Shown here in pieces: positions 1-12,871 of a stretch of DNA of 64,000 nt. Numbering within the stretch: the first letter of the stretch is position 1; the number at the start of each line of letters is the position of its first letter. The DNA is from Phytoseiulus persimilis (lineage: Eukaryota > Arthropoda > Arachnida > Mesostigmata > Phytoseiidae): positions 27,276,745-27,340,744 of the forward strand of contig CM075102.1 of assembly GCA_037576195.1 (NCBI GenBank). Reading direction: 5' to 3'. Below the pieces are notes generated by a model. The model saw only the letters and a program-made list of their open reading frames with translations, was not told where the DNA came from and made no database searches. The position numbers and the translations under genes are program-made.

Positions 1-2120
1 ATGATCGTGCTTGTTTTCCAGGGGTAGGTTCACAGATCGGGACTCCGACCGAGTTGATGACTGAGTTGATCATCCTTTCTCGGTTCCAACGGCCGGCACC
101 CCACCTCGAAAGAGTGAGCCTTTGTCATGCGCTTACACCAGCGGTAACCAAACAAAATTCTTTTTTTCTTCCCCGATCAAAATGAGAAAAATGCTGCGGT
201 GGTTTTTTGTGCGTGCGCCCGCGTTCGAAACAGCTCTGCTTCTGTCTCAGTGTGAGTGCCTACTCATACCCTCTCAGTCAGTGTCAAGGTCAAGCCAGCC
301 GAAACCAACCAACGCCTCGCGGTGCTGTGCCGATGGTGGCAGCACCCGCTGTCGATGGAAGATTCGTATCAGCCCGATTCCACTGATGGCGTCAAAATTC
401 ATTCCTCCTCCTCCGGAGCGCCGGGATTCCGTTGGTATGCCAACCTCTACGTGGCCCATCCCTACCTCATTATCTTTGAGTTGCCGATGCGACTCCTGAA
501 GCCGAGTCTCCTCCGGAGGATTCTTCACGTTCGCCGAGCGTTCACTTCCACAAGGGGGGATCCCGATCCACCCTTGATACATCCGATCTGCTCTTGGGAG
601 AGATCCCGCACAGAACGGTCTTCCACCTCTATCTATTAGCTCGCGGACGCATAACCCTTTCGATTCATCATCATCAAAGTTGGTGATGTCTGGCCGACAG
701 CGTGGATCGCGGCTCCCCCGCGTTGCCGGAGCAGAAGCAGCCGCAGCCTAGGTGTATAGGGAAAATGGCGACATTTCTTCTTCTCTCTTTCCGAGCTTTT
801 TACTCAAAACCCAATCGCAGCCGCTGTCTCCGGCCGTAGAGCCTGAATATGATTTATAGAGAAATTGGAGTTTTTTTTTCTCTCAACCCTTTGCCTCGAC
901 TCCCTCCCAGCGAGGCACACACCCTTCGGCTGGCACTGATGATGAAGCTTTTGATTCTCTGTCGTTTTCCTGTCGTACATACATACATCTTCCAGTGCGA
1001 ATCTGTCTGTCGTCTGAGTTCGTCTGTCGCTGGGTCTAGCCCTGACTCGCACTCGTCAGCCCAACGCGCTCCGATGTCTACAGCCCTGACTCAATGACTC
1101 TCCTGATGACGCCTCGAGCCACCTCGAGCGTAATTCATCCATTTCATAACTCGACTCGACGCGTGAGGGCTCTACACTGAAATGCGCGCTTCATACTCTC
1201 CTCAACATTGTCCTACACTCCTACAGCGATGCGGTGAGAGGTCTCGGAGAGCTGTGCATCTCAATCGAATGCTGACCGCAAATCGTTTCCAAGCAGTTCG
1301 AGATGAACTAGCTCCACTGGACAGTACTTTATTACCCGAGCAACCAAAGCGAGACGTGATGCCACTGCAGGATCATACACAGTTTCAACCGCTGAGGAAG
1401 GCTGTGGTTCCTTACAGAAGCTTGGTCTTCTGCTCTTGATTCGTAGTAATCCATGGACTGAGGTCGAGGTGGCTCAGTGAAGCGTCGCTGAGTCCATCAT
1501 GCGAACCTTGGCTCCGATCTGTTACCATGTCATCTCGCTGTTGTGTTCGACAATGGAGGGAATTCATCACAAGCGACCTTGGACTTCATTTGCGGGGGTG
1601 TCTGACTGGAGGCCTGCATGCTCGTCTGAAAGGCGACTTGGATACTGGTTAGCGCTCCGTGTGCAATTTCAACGAGCCGGGGAAAAATATAATCACCCGA
1701 TCGAGGCTCGTGGCCCCAGGAAGATAATGCATTATGATACCTTCCCTCACGTCAAACTTACAGAATTACCGGCCCCGCTAGGAGTCTTCCGGAAGCATCC
1801 CGGGAATATTTCATCCGATTTTGAGGATATTCTTGAGTGACATCGTTTGCGAACGTTCGATATCGGCAGCAATCACGTGCCAGATAATCAGCAGAAAGTC
1901 TATGGGGCGGAAGAATTTCCAACGTCCGGCAGTGAACCTCTTGATTCGACCAAGAACTGAGCCATCGGTCAGGCTGACTCAAAAGTGAGCGAACTCGGAG
2001 CCCCGATGAGAGCTCGGATGCGCCACATATTCTCCTGGATAGCGCACAGGAGAAAGAAACTCATACCACTCAATGATGAAGTGTGAGTCCGACTCGATGT
2101 TGCCCTAACTAAAGCTATAG
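1..2120. other. No supported gene
   Basis: Open frames here are all under 130 codons, overlap each other on both strands and carry no domain I recognise. A pyrimidine-rich acceptor-like stretch ends near 251 and is followed one base later by GTGAGT, but no coding exon can be anchored to it. A short poly-T run lies near 869-876. I see nothing else of note. Confidence 0.5.
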
Positions 2121-2164
2121 CCTGTGGGGGGCGCCAGTGGTCGCAGGCATTCCGTTGGCTCGAC

Positions 2165-2186
2165 CAGGCAGGCAGGCAGGCAGGCA
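2165..2186. repeat. (CAGG)n microsatellite
   Basis: About 5.5 uninterrupted copies of CAGG. It belongs to the set of C/G-rich tetranucleotide repeats scattered over the whole window. Confidence 0.9.
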
Positions 2187-2497
2187 AGCGAGATCCATCC
2201 ATTCAGTTCGTTGGTTCTCTCGTTCGATTGGAGAGACAGATTTCTTTTTCTTCCACTGCCGTCACCAGCAGCGGTGGCGGCAGCACCGGCGAGAAGAGTT
2301 CCTCAGCTTGTGGGCCAACTGCAAATCGAAGAAGAAGATCTCTTTAGAACGCCATGGATAGGCTTAGAGCTCGGGGCTTTTTCAGAACGGCGCAGCGGTC
2401 GGCCGCGAATAGGGAACGGCGGAATGGGGCGACGGGTTAGGGCCTGACTGAGCTGGGCCACTCACTGGAGACGATGGCTTAGGGGGCTGCGCGCGGA

Positions 2498-2509
2498 GGG
2501 GGGGGGGGG
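2498..2509 (+). repeat. Poly-G run, 12 bases
   Basis: Uninterrupted guanines. Runs of this length are prone to length error in sequencing and to G-quadruplex formation. Confidence 0.9.
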
Positions 2510-2546
2510 TTGCAGAGAGGCAGACAGGCTAGCTGCTAGCAAGTAA

Positions 2547-2560
2547 GCAGGCAGGCAGGC
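2547..2560. repeat. (GCAG)n microsatellite
   Basis: About 3.5 copies of GCAG, directly followed by a CCGCCTGCCGG block that gives partial dyad symmetry. Confidence 0.85.
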
Positions 2561-3552
2561 CGCCTGCCGGCGGGCACCAGGGAAGTCGCGGATCCGATGG
2601 GGAGGGGGCCGTGGGGGCGCCATAACGACCGGGTTGTCAGGTGGGCCTTGGGCTGCACAGCTGCCTCTTATTGGCTCGCCGTTTGTTGTTTCTTGCCGGA
2701 GTCCGCCTGCATCGAGCAGTGTGCATGGAGGCGGTCCCTGCAACCCTTACCCAAATCCACGGAATTCCGTCGTCGCAGGACCCTTCCCTCCTCCGTCAAT
2801 GCACCCCCATGCCGAGCCAGCAACTAATGCCCCTGTCCCAGCCTCCGTACACAGGGCCCGAACCCTAGCTGGCGGCCGGGCCGCTTGCGTGCCCGCCCGC
2901 CCGCCTGCCAGCCGACTCGGCTGAAATTCCCCGGCCCCCGGCGTGGCGCAGCAGCTTCTTGCAGCTGGAAGCAGCTCCGCGAAGAAGGGCCGACGATTGT
3001 TGACGAAGCAAACATCTTAGAGGGTTGTGGAGGAGGGCAACCGAGGAGGCAGAAAAGGACACGAAGGCGCTTGGGAGGAGCGAACGGGTTGCGGGATTCG
3101 ACCCGACCCGCCCCGCCTCCAGCAACGACGACGCCGGCACGCCCAAGCATGTTACCATCTACCCCCTTTTACCAACTAGCGCGAGCGAACCATCCAACCA
3201 ACCCTTCGTCGTCTCTTTGACGTAAGCGACAAGATGCCACCGCCTTCTTTCGAACGAATGAGCGAGCGCGGGCGCATACTGTGCACCCGGCGGCCGGCCT
3301 GGCAGCCCACCGAGTCACCACCAGCCGTAGACCGAGAAATGTTTATCGTGTTTGATTCGTTCCGCTCCGTTCGGACTTTCCGTTTCCAATCCATCGTTGT
3401 CCGGAAAGATCGTTACCCTCATGGGGATGATCAGGCAGCTCGACGACGGTCTCAATGAGAAAATCTACGGCAACTAAAAATATACGACACGGGAAAGAGA
3501 CCCCAATGACCTGAATACGCCGTAGCGAGGACTCGCCGGGATCCACTCGGGC

Positions 3553-3569
3553 GGGGGGGGGGGGGGGGG
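3553..3569 (+). repeat. Poly-G run, 17 bases
   Basis: The longest homopolymer in the window. Its exact length should be treated as uncertain because such runs are hard to sequence. Confidence 0.9.
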
Positions 3570-5297
3570 AAACTGGCGGCAGCGATCGCACACAATGGAG
3601 CCGTGGAGCTCGTGTTTCCAGACACCGAAGCGCACTTGTGGCGAGATTCCTCGCGATCATCGAGCGATGGGGAATTATCTAAAGGTCGGACCGATGAGCC
3701 GAATCTCTGTGGGATCTCGACACAGACGCTTGAAGCTCTCTTCGACATAGGCCCCTTCGTTTTTGGCGGGAATTCCGACCAATCGCATCCGAAGCTTCGG
3801 GACTGCTCTCGAACGTCACCGATCAGCCACCTCATCTCAGCTCTCGCAGAGCGGTTCCGTGTTCGCGTATCCGCGTCGCTTTCCGCCCGAGAAGGAAACG
3901 AATGTTTGTTGAGATGTATTCGTTTCGCACTAACGTTCGAAAGCAATGAGAGTTCTGCCCGCCTCCTTCACCGGTGTGTTGACGTCAGTGAGCGCGGCGG
4001 CATCGCACTGTGTTGTCATTCGAAATGCATTATTGTGATGTTTACGTGTCTCTCGGTCGTTCAGTAGTACCGAAGGAGACTGACTGGATCGTGTGGCGCG
4101 ACAATACCCAGAAAATGTCCGCGAAAAACGATGGACGTTCTATATCACACAACAGTGTTTCACCTTTTCTGGGTTTTCTCCCCTTTTTCAGCGTTCTCAA
4201 GCGCTCCTTTTCTTCCCTCGCATCGTCGACGTCTTTGTCGTACTGGCAGCCGCTGCTGCCGCCGCAGTTTTCTTGCAGTCGACCTCTCGAATTTTTCATT
4301 TTATTTTCGTTCTCTTGTTGTCCTTGGACGGCATCTACCCAGAGCAGACAACCGAGCGCTCGGCTTCCGAAGACACGCATCTGTTATACGTCGGACACTT
4401 CGGCATCTGCATCTGAGTCTTCTCTCCCGAAGCGGGTTATCTCCGCAGAGCATAATCTGCCCTTATCTTCGGCTTGGCGAATGTTGTTCGAAACTTCACT
4501 CCGTCAGGATACACATCGGGGTGAGGAAAATTCCAAAACGAAACGACCCGGACCTGGGTTTGAACTCTTCTCGAGCTTCCGAGGTTCTCGCTTAGATGAC
4601 TCATTTCTTGGATACAGAATCGCGGTCCCGACGAATCATCGAAAGCTTTCTAAGAGGGCTCGGGCCGGAAGAATGGGTACCTCAGGAGCCGAAACTTCGT
4701 TTCAACTCGTTGGAAACGAGAGCGAAAACTCGATGCGGGCCGTTGGTTCGCCAGATTTTCACGGATGTCGTGAGTCGGTCGGGAGTGTCCAAATTAATAA
4801 CGGCTGAATATCGTCGTTGTGCTCTGTTCATTCGAGTAGTATCTGCGCAGTGGGAGCCAGGCGGTTCCTCGGTGCGCGAGTATGCCGCTAGCTCGTAGGC
4901 AGCAGTCGAAGGAGTCGCAAAGGATGTGTGTGCGCGTGCCCTTCTCCTCGAGGCGGGCCCGCAGCGGGGCCCTTTCCGCGTGCGAGGGACCCACACAGGC
5001 AGACGGGCACGCAGGCACGGAGGCAAGCTTGCACGCAGGCAATGGGACTCTAACACCACCGAGGCCCCCACCCACGATCATCAGCGAGCGGAATCGATGA
5101 GAAGCAACAACAAAAACAGGGTCGCCCTTTCGGATAGATTGATGGAGCGTGCGATGTCTCCGCCGATGTACGCTGTGGCTGGTTAATGAATTGATCAGTC
5201 GATTGATCGTATCCATTGCCTGATCCCACAGAACGGAACATCGAATACCATCCCGACAGCAGTTCACAATCGCTCGACGGTCTGTTTGTCCGTCTGT

Positions 5298-5311
5298 CCG
5301 GCCGGCCGGCC
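5298..5311. repeat. CCGG-repeat palindrome, 14 bp
   Basis: Alternating CC and GG dinucleotides give a perfect self-complementary 14-mer, preceded by a short TCTG/TCCG tract. Probably microsatellite-derived. Confidence 0.85.
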
Positions 5312-7957
5312 AGCAATCCGCCCGTGCTTCCAATGGACCAGCGCCTGCGCCCAACCTAAACCGAAAGGGATCTCGCTGACAACGAATATCGATCCGGCTC
5401 GCCGCAGCAGCAGCAGCCGAGCAACAGGGTCGCAGGTGGAGCTCAACTCCGTTCTCGACCAGTCAGTTTAGAACCAGTGGAACGCATAAAGCATACCAGA
5501 AGTCTATCACCGCCATTCATCGAAGGCGAAATTGATTGCAACGCAGTGACGACAGCAACTCTCCCGGAATCGACGGAGACACCAACGGCGTGGAACGCGG
5601 GAGTTCCAACGTGAAGAACCAAGAAAACTTCCAGAACGCAGAACACCATCGGTTTTGGACTGGTGGAGTGAATCTTGTTTGTGAGTGACTGCTAATCATC
5701 GTCTGACGCCCAGGAGCATCCAGTGAAGCCGCGAAAATCTCGGAGACCAGTGAAACCAGAGCCGGAAACAGCGACCCCGCGACCTCTGTCCGACTCTCCT
5801 GGTCTGTTCCAGACAGATCCCGGAAACCTCTGTCAGCAAAATCCCATCGACTCCAGCCAGCCGGCGACGAGGAGCAACATGTGAGGCTCGGCCCGAAGAG
5901 GTCGCGGGGGAAGCGTCCACACGTAAGTCCAGTGCAGCTAGCGTTTACGGAACAACGTTGACCGTTTCTCTCCATGGCGTGCCGACGAGCAGCTGCGCGT
6001 CGGTGAAGCGCGAGTCGTCGGCAAACACACCCGCGTTCGGTCCTAACGTAACGTCAGCTAACGCGGTCGTTAGCGTGATCCACCGGCGCTCATCGGTGGC
6101 CACTGAGCGCTCATTCTGAAGCACAGTCCGTTGGTTTCGAGCAGTTTCTTTATGGCGCGTACGGTCGTGGCCGCCGATTTAGTGCGGTCAAGAGCACGTT
6201 TTGATCCCTGTCTCGGGAGCTCTCCTATTTGGAGGGGAGTCGGTGCAGACGTTGAAACTTTCAGGAGTCCCTCAAGAATCATACTCGGTTCGCAGCACCG
6301 GGAGCTCGCGGTTTCAAATGACGACCACACCGAGCAGGACCCGAACGAAAAAATCGTAGGATTCGGAATCGCACAACACATCGAGTGCGATAGGGTTGGA
6401 TTGTTGTTTGAGGCGTTGCCTTGATGGAGAGTTACATGAAAGTTACAGGAATCGGGACGGGTCAGACGATTAACACATGGAGTGGCTAATAACATTAAAT
6501 AATCAGTGTGTTAGTGTGTGTTTATTAGCGACAGCGCACTTAATACCTGGGTCACGTTCCGAGTAATTGCTCCATCTAGCCAGGCGGCCAGTCAACTACC
6601 CAGTGAGTCCGTTTGCCTCCGCCGGGGTCCGAGCAAGCGGTCGTTCCAGCTTACGGGCACCAGTGTGATCTTTCTCACTACATGTAGGGATCCGAAGAAG
6701 AGAGGGATCTGCGAGTCGTTCCACACACTCTCGACGTCAGTAGGAAGCGAAGGAAAACAAAACCGGGGAAAACGTCACCAACGATGGACGGACGGAAGCG
6801 CGCGCTCAGCACGAGGCTGGCATCTCGATACGTCGCCGGTCGCGAGAGAGAAAAGTCAATATCTTCAAACTGTGGAGCACTCTGTAAAACGGTCGGGAAT
6901 TGCGATGCCTCGCGGAGAATTTATGGAGAGGCCTAGAGCGTGACTAGACTCCTTCGTTCTCCTGTCCGACAGGAGAATCTCGGAGTTGATAAAGGAGCTC
7001 CGAACGAAGAGAGATATGTGGTCCCTTGGCGGGATGCTTGCTTGTGCGCCCGACTCTCCGGCTTGGGTTAAGGCCTGGGTTCGGGAACGGGCAGACGCGT
7101 CTTTCAAGTCATCTTTCTTCGAGCGCACGAGCGATAACCACTTTAATAACATTCGCCCGAACAGCCAAGAAATTATTGCATCTGCTATACTTCGCCGTTC
7201 AATGAACGCCTGGTGCTGTTCTACGGAAACTCCCCACTACGACACGGACAAATGATTCGGTGAACTTCGATACGCTCCATGCGAAGGAGTGGAATTCGCT
7301 GGCATTCGGTGATCGGGGAGACAAATCAGTCGGAAGAGAACTAATGCGAATCGTGCGTCAACAACGGCGGGAAGGACGCGTGGTTTCTGTGCATCGGTGC
7401 CTGACAAGAAAGACTCGCTCGTCCTACTCGTCCTGATCAGCTCCGGAGGCGTCTCATTTGTTTACGCTATGCCCCGAAAATCCACAATTTCTCGCTAATG
7501 GGATGAACAGTCGCCGCAGCTCCCTCCGCTTGCCCTCGGACTCCGTTCCTCTTCTCCCACGAGATCGGGGAAGCGGGCACCCCGCTATTGACAAATGGCG
7601 GAGGGAATCAAATCGATGAAATTAGAAACGGAAAAGTTCGGAGCGATGCGCAGAGCAGTTCGTCTTGAGTGGATTCTTTGTCGTAGTCGAGTTATGCATC
7701 TGAGTGCCTGGGCTGGGGCAAAAGTTTAACTGGGAATCATATTCGGGAAGAGGTAGCAATCCGGAACCAGATTTTCCAACGAGTACCGCAAGACATCTGA
7801 CAAAATTTCCAAAGTCGAGACTTTCGCCCACTGCTGGCGGGCCAGCTGACTGCTTGATGACTCGATCGTCTTATTGGTGGACGCCGTAGTAGTTTGGGAC
7901 AGCTCTCAGCACAGCCGCGGAATAATCTAGGCGCCCACAGATTGGGTTTCCTCGTGG

Positions 7958-7977
7958 CACTGACCCGCGGGTCAGTG
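7958..7977. repeat. Perfect 20-bp palindrome
   Basis: Each 10-base half (CACTGACCCG) is the exact reverse complement of the other, with no spacer. Flanking bases do not extend the symmetry. It is not built of a simple repeat unit, unlike other palindromes here. Possible roles are a homodimeric protein binding site or a cruciform, but no function can be assigned from sequence alone. Confidence 0.9.
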
Positions 7978-8608
7978 AAGCTTTCGGAGAAATTCGTGTT
8001 GGAGTGAGTCCTACCGCTGTTCATACAGATCGGTAGAAACGCGAGCGAGTCGTTGTCCTCTCTCTGAGTCGACGAGGAGAGCCGACCGGGGGACTTGGAG
8101 AACTTGCGAACGAACCCTCAGCGAGGTGAATTCCTCGAATTCGTCAAAAACTTTCTACTTCCTTCCAAAGAAGGCGGTGTCGCCGTTGTTGTCGCCTGAG
8201 CAGCTACAGCTCGAAAACAGCGGAGGGCCAGCCTGAGACACGTGCAGCATTCCGTTGATTGGCTCCTTGCGACGAAGCGACGCATACATGAAGATGTTTG
8301 TAAATAAAAACACTCCCCGTACCCATATTGACGAACACACACGAATGCATTGACCGATAGACGCTGCAAGACTCTCAGAAGTAACAACGCCATAAAATTT
8401 GTTCCTCGCAGCAGCTGCTTACGCCCGATGAAGGCAAAAATAAACTCCGCAGTGTTTGAACATCGGGGTGCGTGAAAACGAAGGAGCTAGCGAGCCGGCC
8501 GGCGAGCCAGCCAGCCCCAGTTGTCTGCGAGTTCTCCGTCGGTTTTTCTTTGCCTTCTTTCTCGAAAGTATTGAGAGGCGGCACAGAGACACGTTCTGAA
8601 TCCTAACG

Positions 8609-9106
8609 ATGGTCAGTTTGAACGTTGGTGACAGTTCGTCTTTTTACGATGTATTCGTTGTTTCGGTGCCGCTCCAAGCCGGGTCGCTCGCTCGCTTGCA
8701 GCTGCCGTCTTCTCGAGAAATGAAAAACAAATCTGATTGTGAGAGTTCCGTCACGAAAGCTTCGAGCAGCAACACTGAGATCGGTATTTCAATCAGGAGC
8801 GTCCTTTCCAGTTCCTCGTTGGTTCCGTATTCGAACGCAGTGTGCTCCACGATGAACTCCAAGCGTCGTAGAGAAGCTTTTCCTGAGCTGGGCTGTGCTG
8901 GGACGAAGAAGCCCTCGATCGCTCGCAATTTGCCTGATCGGCTCGCTGGAGTAAAATGGGCAAGCGAAATAAAAATTCATGAGCAGTGGGCTACGGACAG
9001 CGAGAAAATTTATTGTCGGATGTCGCAGAAACTTCCAGAAAAGGGCTTGATGGTTCTCAGTCCCCTGCCCTCTCCAGTGAGTACTGATAACAAAAACATC
9101 CCGTGA
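8609..9106 (+). CDS. Candidate open frame, unrecognised product
   Basis: 165 codons from an ATG in a fair start context (A at -3 in AACGATGG, G at +4). The product is serine-rich in its first half and lysine/glutamate-rich after residue 90, with no domain, signal peptide or membrane segment that I recognise. A donor-like GTGAGT begins at 9077 inside the frame, so the true exon, if any, could end at 9076. A 94-codon frame is open antisense, which weakens the case. I cannot exclude a chance frame. Confidence 0.15.
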   Translation: MVSLNVGDSSSFYDVFVVSVPLQAGSLARLQLPSSREMKNKSDCESSVTKASSSNTEIGISIRSVLSSSSLVPYSNAVCSTMNSKRRREAFPELGCAGTKKPSIARNLPDRLAGVKWASEIKIHEQWATDSEKIYCRMSQKLPEKGLMVLSPLPSPVSTDNKNIP

Positions 9107-12100
9107 GCTTGTGTCCGCTATCCGAGCAGCTTATCAGCCCTGTATCTCTCGCTGCAACGTCGCTTCTATTCTGTCGCGTTCGGAAACGACAACAAAGAGG
9201 ATATCCGATTCAGATGGAGACCCGACTTCTTGTTCGATGACTTTCGTCGAAGTTATTGGCACACCAAAAACACTGGGTGTCCAATGTTACAACAACATGA
9301 TAACCACACGAAGCGTCGCAAGAGAACCACAGAACCTCAACGCCTACAGAGCTGTTGCGATGTGAACTGAATTTCCCGTGACCGGTCGTCTGGACGATTG
9401 GAATTCTGAGGATTGAAGAATTAGCAATCGGGAATGATTTTGAAACATTTGATTCCCTGGTTGGCAATTTTCCGGATAAGGCTCGTTCTTTTTCCCGGGC
9501 GGCACTGGCAGCATTGGGAGATGCTTTCTCCCAGTTTGAGAAGCTCAAGTCAAAGACGAAGGAATCGAACGCGTTCTGGCTTACCATCAGTGGGGAATTC
9601 TGACAACAGCCGCGCGAAGAAGTGCCGTGTGTACTGTATATTATATCAAGCGGGTTTTCGTTTGAGCAGCGGGGGCTCACACTGAATCGCGCAGTGAGCT
9701 AGCCGACTGGATATTCCTCCTTGTGCTGTTCGCTTTGTACGGAGATGAGATGTGCTACGATACAAATTGCAGTCGCCTTCGTACAGCGCTTCCTTCGCTG
9801 TTGTTCTTGGTGGCGGTTGTGGTCATCGCCGTCGCGAAGCCGCGGTGGTGGAATCAAGGAATATTTATTTCACTTGTGTTGCCGTTTTGGACTTGACTCT
9901 CGTCTGCACTGATGCTGATTCCGCCGCCGTGCTGCTGCCGCGGTACTGATGTTTCGGCGGCGGATCCGACTTGCTCGTTCATCCATCCTTCCTCATGTAC
10001 GAACTCCCGCTGACTCCGAGAGCCAGTTCCCAACGGTCCACGCCGCTCATATGAATTCCAATTTATTTCCACTGTGGATAGACCCACTTAGAAGTCAGAA
10101 CATGCGACTTTGTATCCGAGTGTGTATGTAGGTCCTTCGAACTATCGAGAATATTTCACAGAAGAATGTTATACATCCCGGAGTCGAATCCATTCGAGGG
10201 ACCTCTCCTATTGATAGAAAAAAAGACGCGATAGAACGAAGCAGCCCGACAACGGCTTCCGCCGGTGTTCCGAATTTCACTCGATTCATGCATAACAGGT
10301 TTTCTATCAACCGTTTATGAATCCATTGCATTATTCAGTGGCGTTGCCGGATCGGCCGTACGCCTCGAATGGATTCACGGGACACACGGAGAAGAAAGCA
10401 ACAGAGAATCGAGTGATACCCAGTTGAAGAATCCAGTCAACAGGTTACGAGCTGCTTTTGTGCAGATTGGCCGTTTAAATTCCCTCGGAAACACCGGTTT
10501 CGAGCGTTTGGATAGCTTTTTTCGAGAGCGCCATGGCCGAGCCGGTTGATCTTATGTGGCATACACTCGACGAGCGGTTTCTTTCTAACGTCGTGAGCTC
10601 GTCGAGGTTTTTGGTTTCGCTTTTTTTCGGCGTCGTCGAAACGGGTTTCGGCGACTGCGACTTCGAACTTCTACACCTGCTGCTGCCTCCTTGATCTACG
10701 AGAGAGAGCATTTAAATGCTTCAAGTTGGAAAGCCTTTTTCTACCGGTACAGCATACAGGTTTATTGGGTGCAGTTAGGACCGGGGCATTTGGCGGTACT
10801 CGAGAGTGACCGGTGCATTCTATGCAAGCGGTTTGTAGCCGAACGGGACGAGGCTGCTGTCGCTGCCTGTTCTGTTCAGTCCGTTAAATTTGCTAAAAAT
10901 AATGCCCGACTAAACACACGACTTGAATCGAGGCTCTCGGGAGGGGGAGTCGAGGGGAAGATAGCAATATAGGGAGCTAGTCAGAAAAGCAAGCAAAGCG
11001 GGAGGGAACCCAGAGTTAGCGAGGGGGCTGGGAGGGTTTTCTAGCGTCGCCTAAGGCTCGACTTCGGAGAGACAACCGGTTTTGCTTATATGTGTCTGTG
11101 TATGAGTGAGAGATGCCGCATCAAGGTGCGGCTAACCCGATTTTAACTCAAACTAGTTTCTGCTTTTGGTGTAGGGTTCTTTGAGGAGAGCTCCCCGACC
11201 GCGGGTTCAACAGCTGAGGAAGCCTCAGGCTGGCTATTCCGTCCGGGAGCGGCTAACAGAAGATTCTCCCCGGGTAACCTCCTCGATTGCAGGGAGTTCA
11301 TCCCGTGGAAGAATCTGGTCCCGGAAGGTGTCTCACTCTGTGCCTGATCTCGTTTCTCGATCGGATCGAGGCTGCTCTGCACAAACGAGATTTTCCTCAG
11401 ACGTCTCATAAGGTCTGCGCCATCTCTCGATACTTCTCGTAACCGTGATCCTCAGGACCGACTCGGTGTAAAGAACTGCGCCATGAGGTTGGCGTGTTGT
11501 TATTTGGTCCCAGTTTGAAACGAGCTTCGTTCTGGGGGGAGTTGTTCGTTCCTCGTCCGTGCTGCTGCAAATGCCGCTGCTGCTGCTGATTTTTGCCAGT
11601 GGTAAACCGGTTTTGCTTGCTTGCGGATAGTTGTTAGGCGTCCAGTGCTCTTCGAAAGTGTTGTGTGGTGCTCTCCGAGAGCGCGCGCGGCGCATTCAAC
11701 GCGACCACGACTTGCAAAACGAACAAGCAGGCGGCCAGGCAGGCAGGCAAGCGTCGAAGAGAAAGAAGGGTTTTGCGAAAGCCAAAACCCTTTGTTCGCT
11801 AACCAGTTCTACACACACGCACAACGGAGCGAGAGTCATCTATGACGAAGCAGCTCCAAGAGGAAAACAACCGTTGCAACTCGGAGAAAAAGGAACAGAA
11901 CGAAAACAATTTGCGGTTGGATATTGAGGATCGGAGCTCGTTTCTGTTTATTCAACCAATTTGTGGAGGCTGCACTTCGATTCCTGATTCGCCGATACTT
12001 TGCGGCGGCATTGCATTTGTCGTGTTTGTGAACGGTAACTCTACAGCTACACAGGCCGGGCTCTCTTGACTTGGGAGTTCCTCGAAAATAAATTCAATGA

Positions 12101-12715
12101 ACGAACGACTGTGTCCCCACGAATCTCATCCCACAACTCGAATATTCGCAAGACTCGGAACTCGGAACGCTTGGTCCGGAATGGGAATCGGCAGAAAATA
12201 ACGGCAGAAGCGATATCGAAAATTCAGAGGGAGTCCAGAGTTCGAATGTTTTCGGTTCTGTTGTGGCTCTCTTCATTCATTCGCTCATGTTCTCGATTTA
12301 CTACAATGAGAAGGGGAGAAGCGAGTCCAAAGCCCGCTCGCTCCGTCTCTGTGCAGCAGCCATCGATGAAGCTGAGCGGAAGGAGTTCGAACATCGAGAG
12401 ACCTTCACTTCGTGAGAAAGGATGTTCGATCCGAGCGACACGAGCTAACAAAGTAGACTGCGCCGCGGTGCACAAGTGTTATGTCTTCTTTACCAACACC
12501 TCGAATACTGGAGAATGCCGATTCTGGGTCTTTAATTTCACGCGGTACAGCTCTCATGAGAACATTTTAACCCTGAAAAAGCTCAATAGACGAGCGGAAA
12601 AAATGCGTCAACCCGCACAGGCTGACTGCATCGACCGTCGGGAAGTCATGAGAGCTTCAGCTTCCCAATCATTTGTTGAGATATCAGCGGAACATGATTT
12701 CAAGTGACTGACGCC
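9107..12715. other. No supported gene
   Basis: Only short overlapping frames are present. A CAGG array (about 11736-11749) is the main repeat. No tRNA-like A/B boxes or strongly conserved protein motifs were seen. Confidence 0.45.
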
Positions 12716-12871
12716 ATGGCGAGAATAACAGAATGCCCCTACGCGAGCGGTCTCTGTGACCGGCAAGCGACCCAAGGGCCGAGGAGCTCACTGAGGCGAT
12801 TTCGGAGATCTTCTCGACGCGGTGGCGAACAGACATTGTTTCTTGGAGCTCTTTCACGTTCCAGTTTTTAG
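12716..12871 (+). CDS. Small candidate ORF ending at a splice-donor-like site
   Basis: 51 codons from an ATG in a strong start context (CGCCATGG). The product is arginine/serine-rich and unrecognised. The stop TAG is the last trinucleotide before a consensus donor GTAAGTG at 12872. If a transcript crosses this point, the frame would lie in a leader exon as an upstream ORF, or the coincidence is chance. No domain supports a protein function. Confidence 0.12.
   Translation: MARITECPYASGLCDRQATQGPRSSLRRFRRSSRRGGEQTLFLGALSRSSF

Larger units (their letters stand above)
2121..3300. other. GC-rich repeat patch without a supported gene
   Basis: This is one of the most GC- and CpG-rich stretches of the window. 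It contains two CAGG/GCAG arrays, a 12-base G run and many short CCGCC/GGCGG blocks. The many overlapping open frames on both strands are explained by the scarcity of A+T-rich stop codons in such DNA, so I do not call any of them genes. It could be an unmethylated promoter-like region, but no core promoter motif is clear. Confidence 0.45.
3301..8608. other. No supported gene
   Basis: The longest frame (4010-4807, plus, 265 codons) lies in a pyrimidine-rich stretch where at least four frames are open together, and its serine-rich product has no recognisable domain, so I treat it as chance. Contents otherwise are a 17-base G run, a GGCC palindrome and a 20-bp palindrome, all listed separately. 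Confidence 0.45.

Noticed and set aside
240-258. Acceptor-like TCTGTCTCAG one base before GTGAGT
   Set aside because: The acceptor and donor are separated by one base, so it does not form a zero-length exon junction, and no exon can be attached.
4010-4807. 265-codon plus-strand frame
   Set aside because: Several frames on both strands are open together in pyrimidine-rich DNA; the serine-rich product matches nothing I know.
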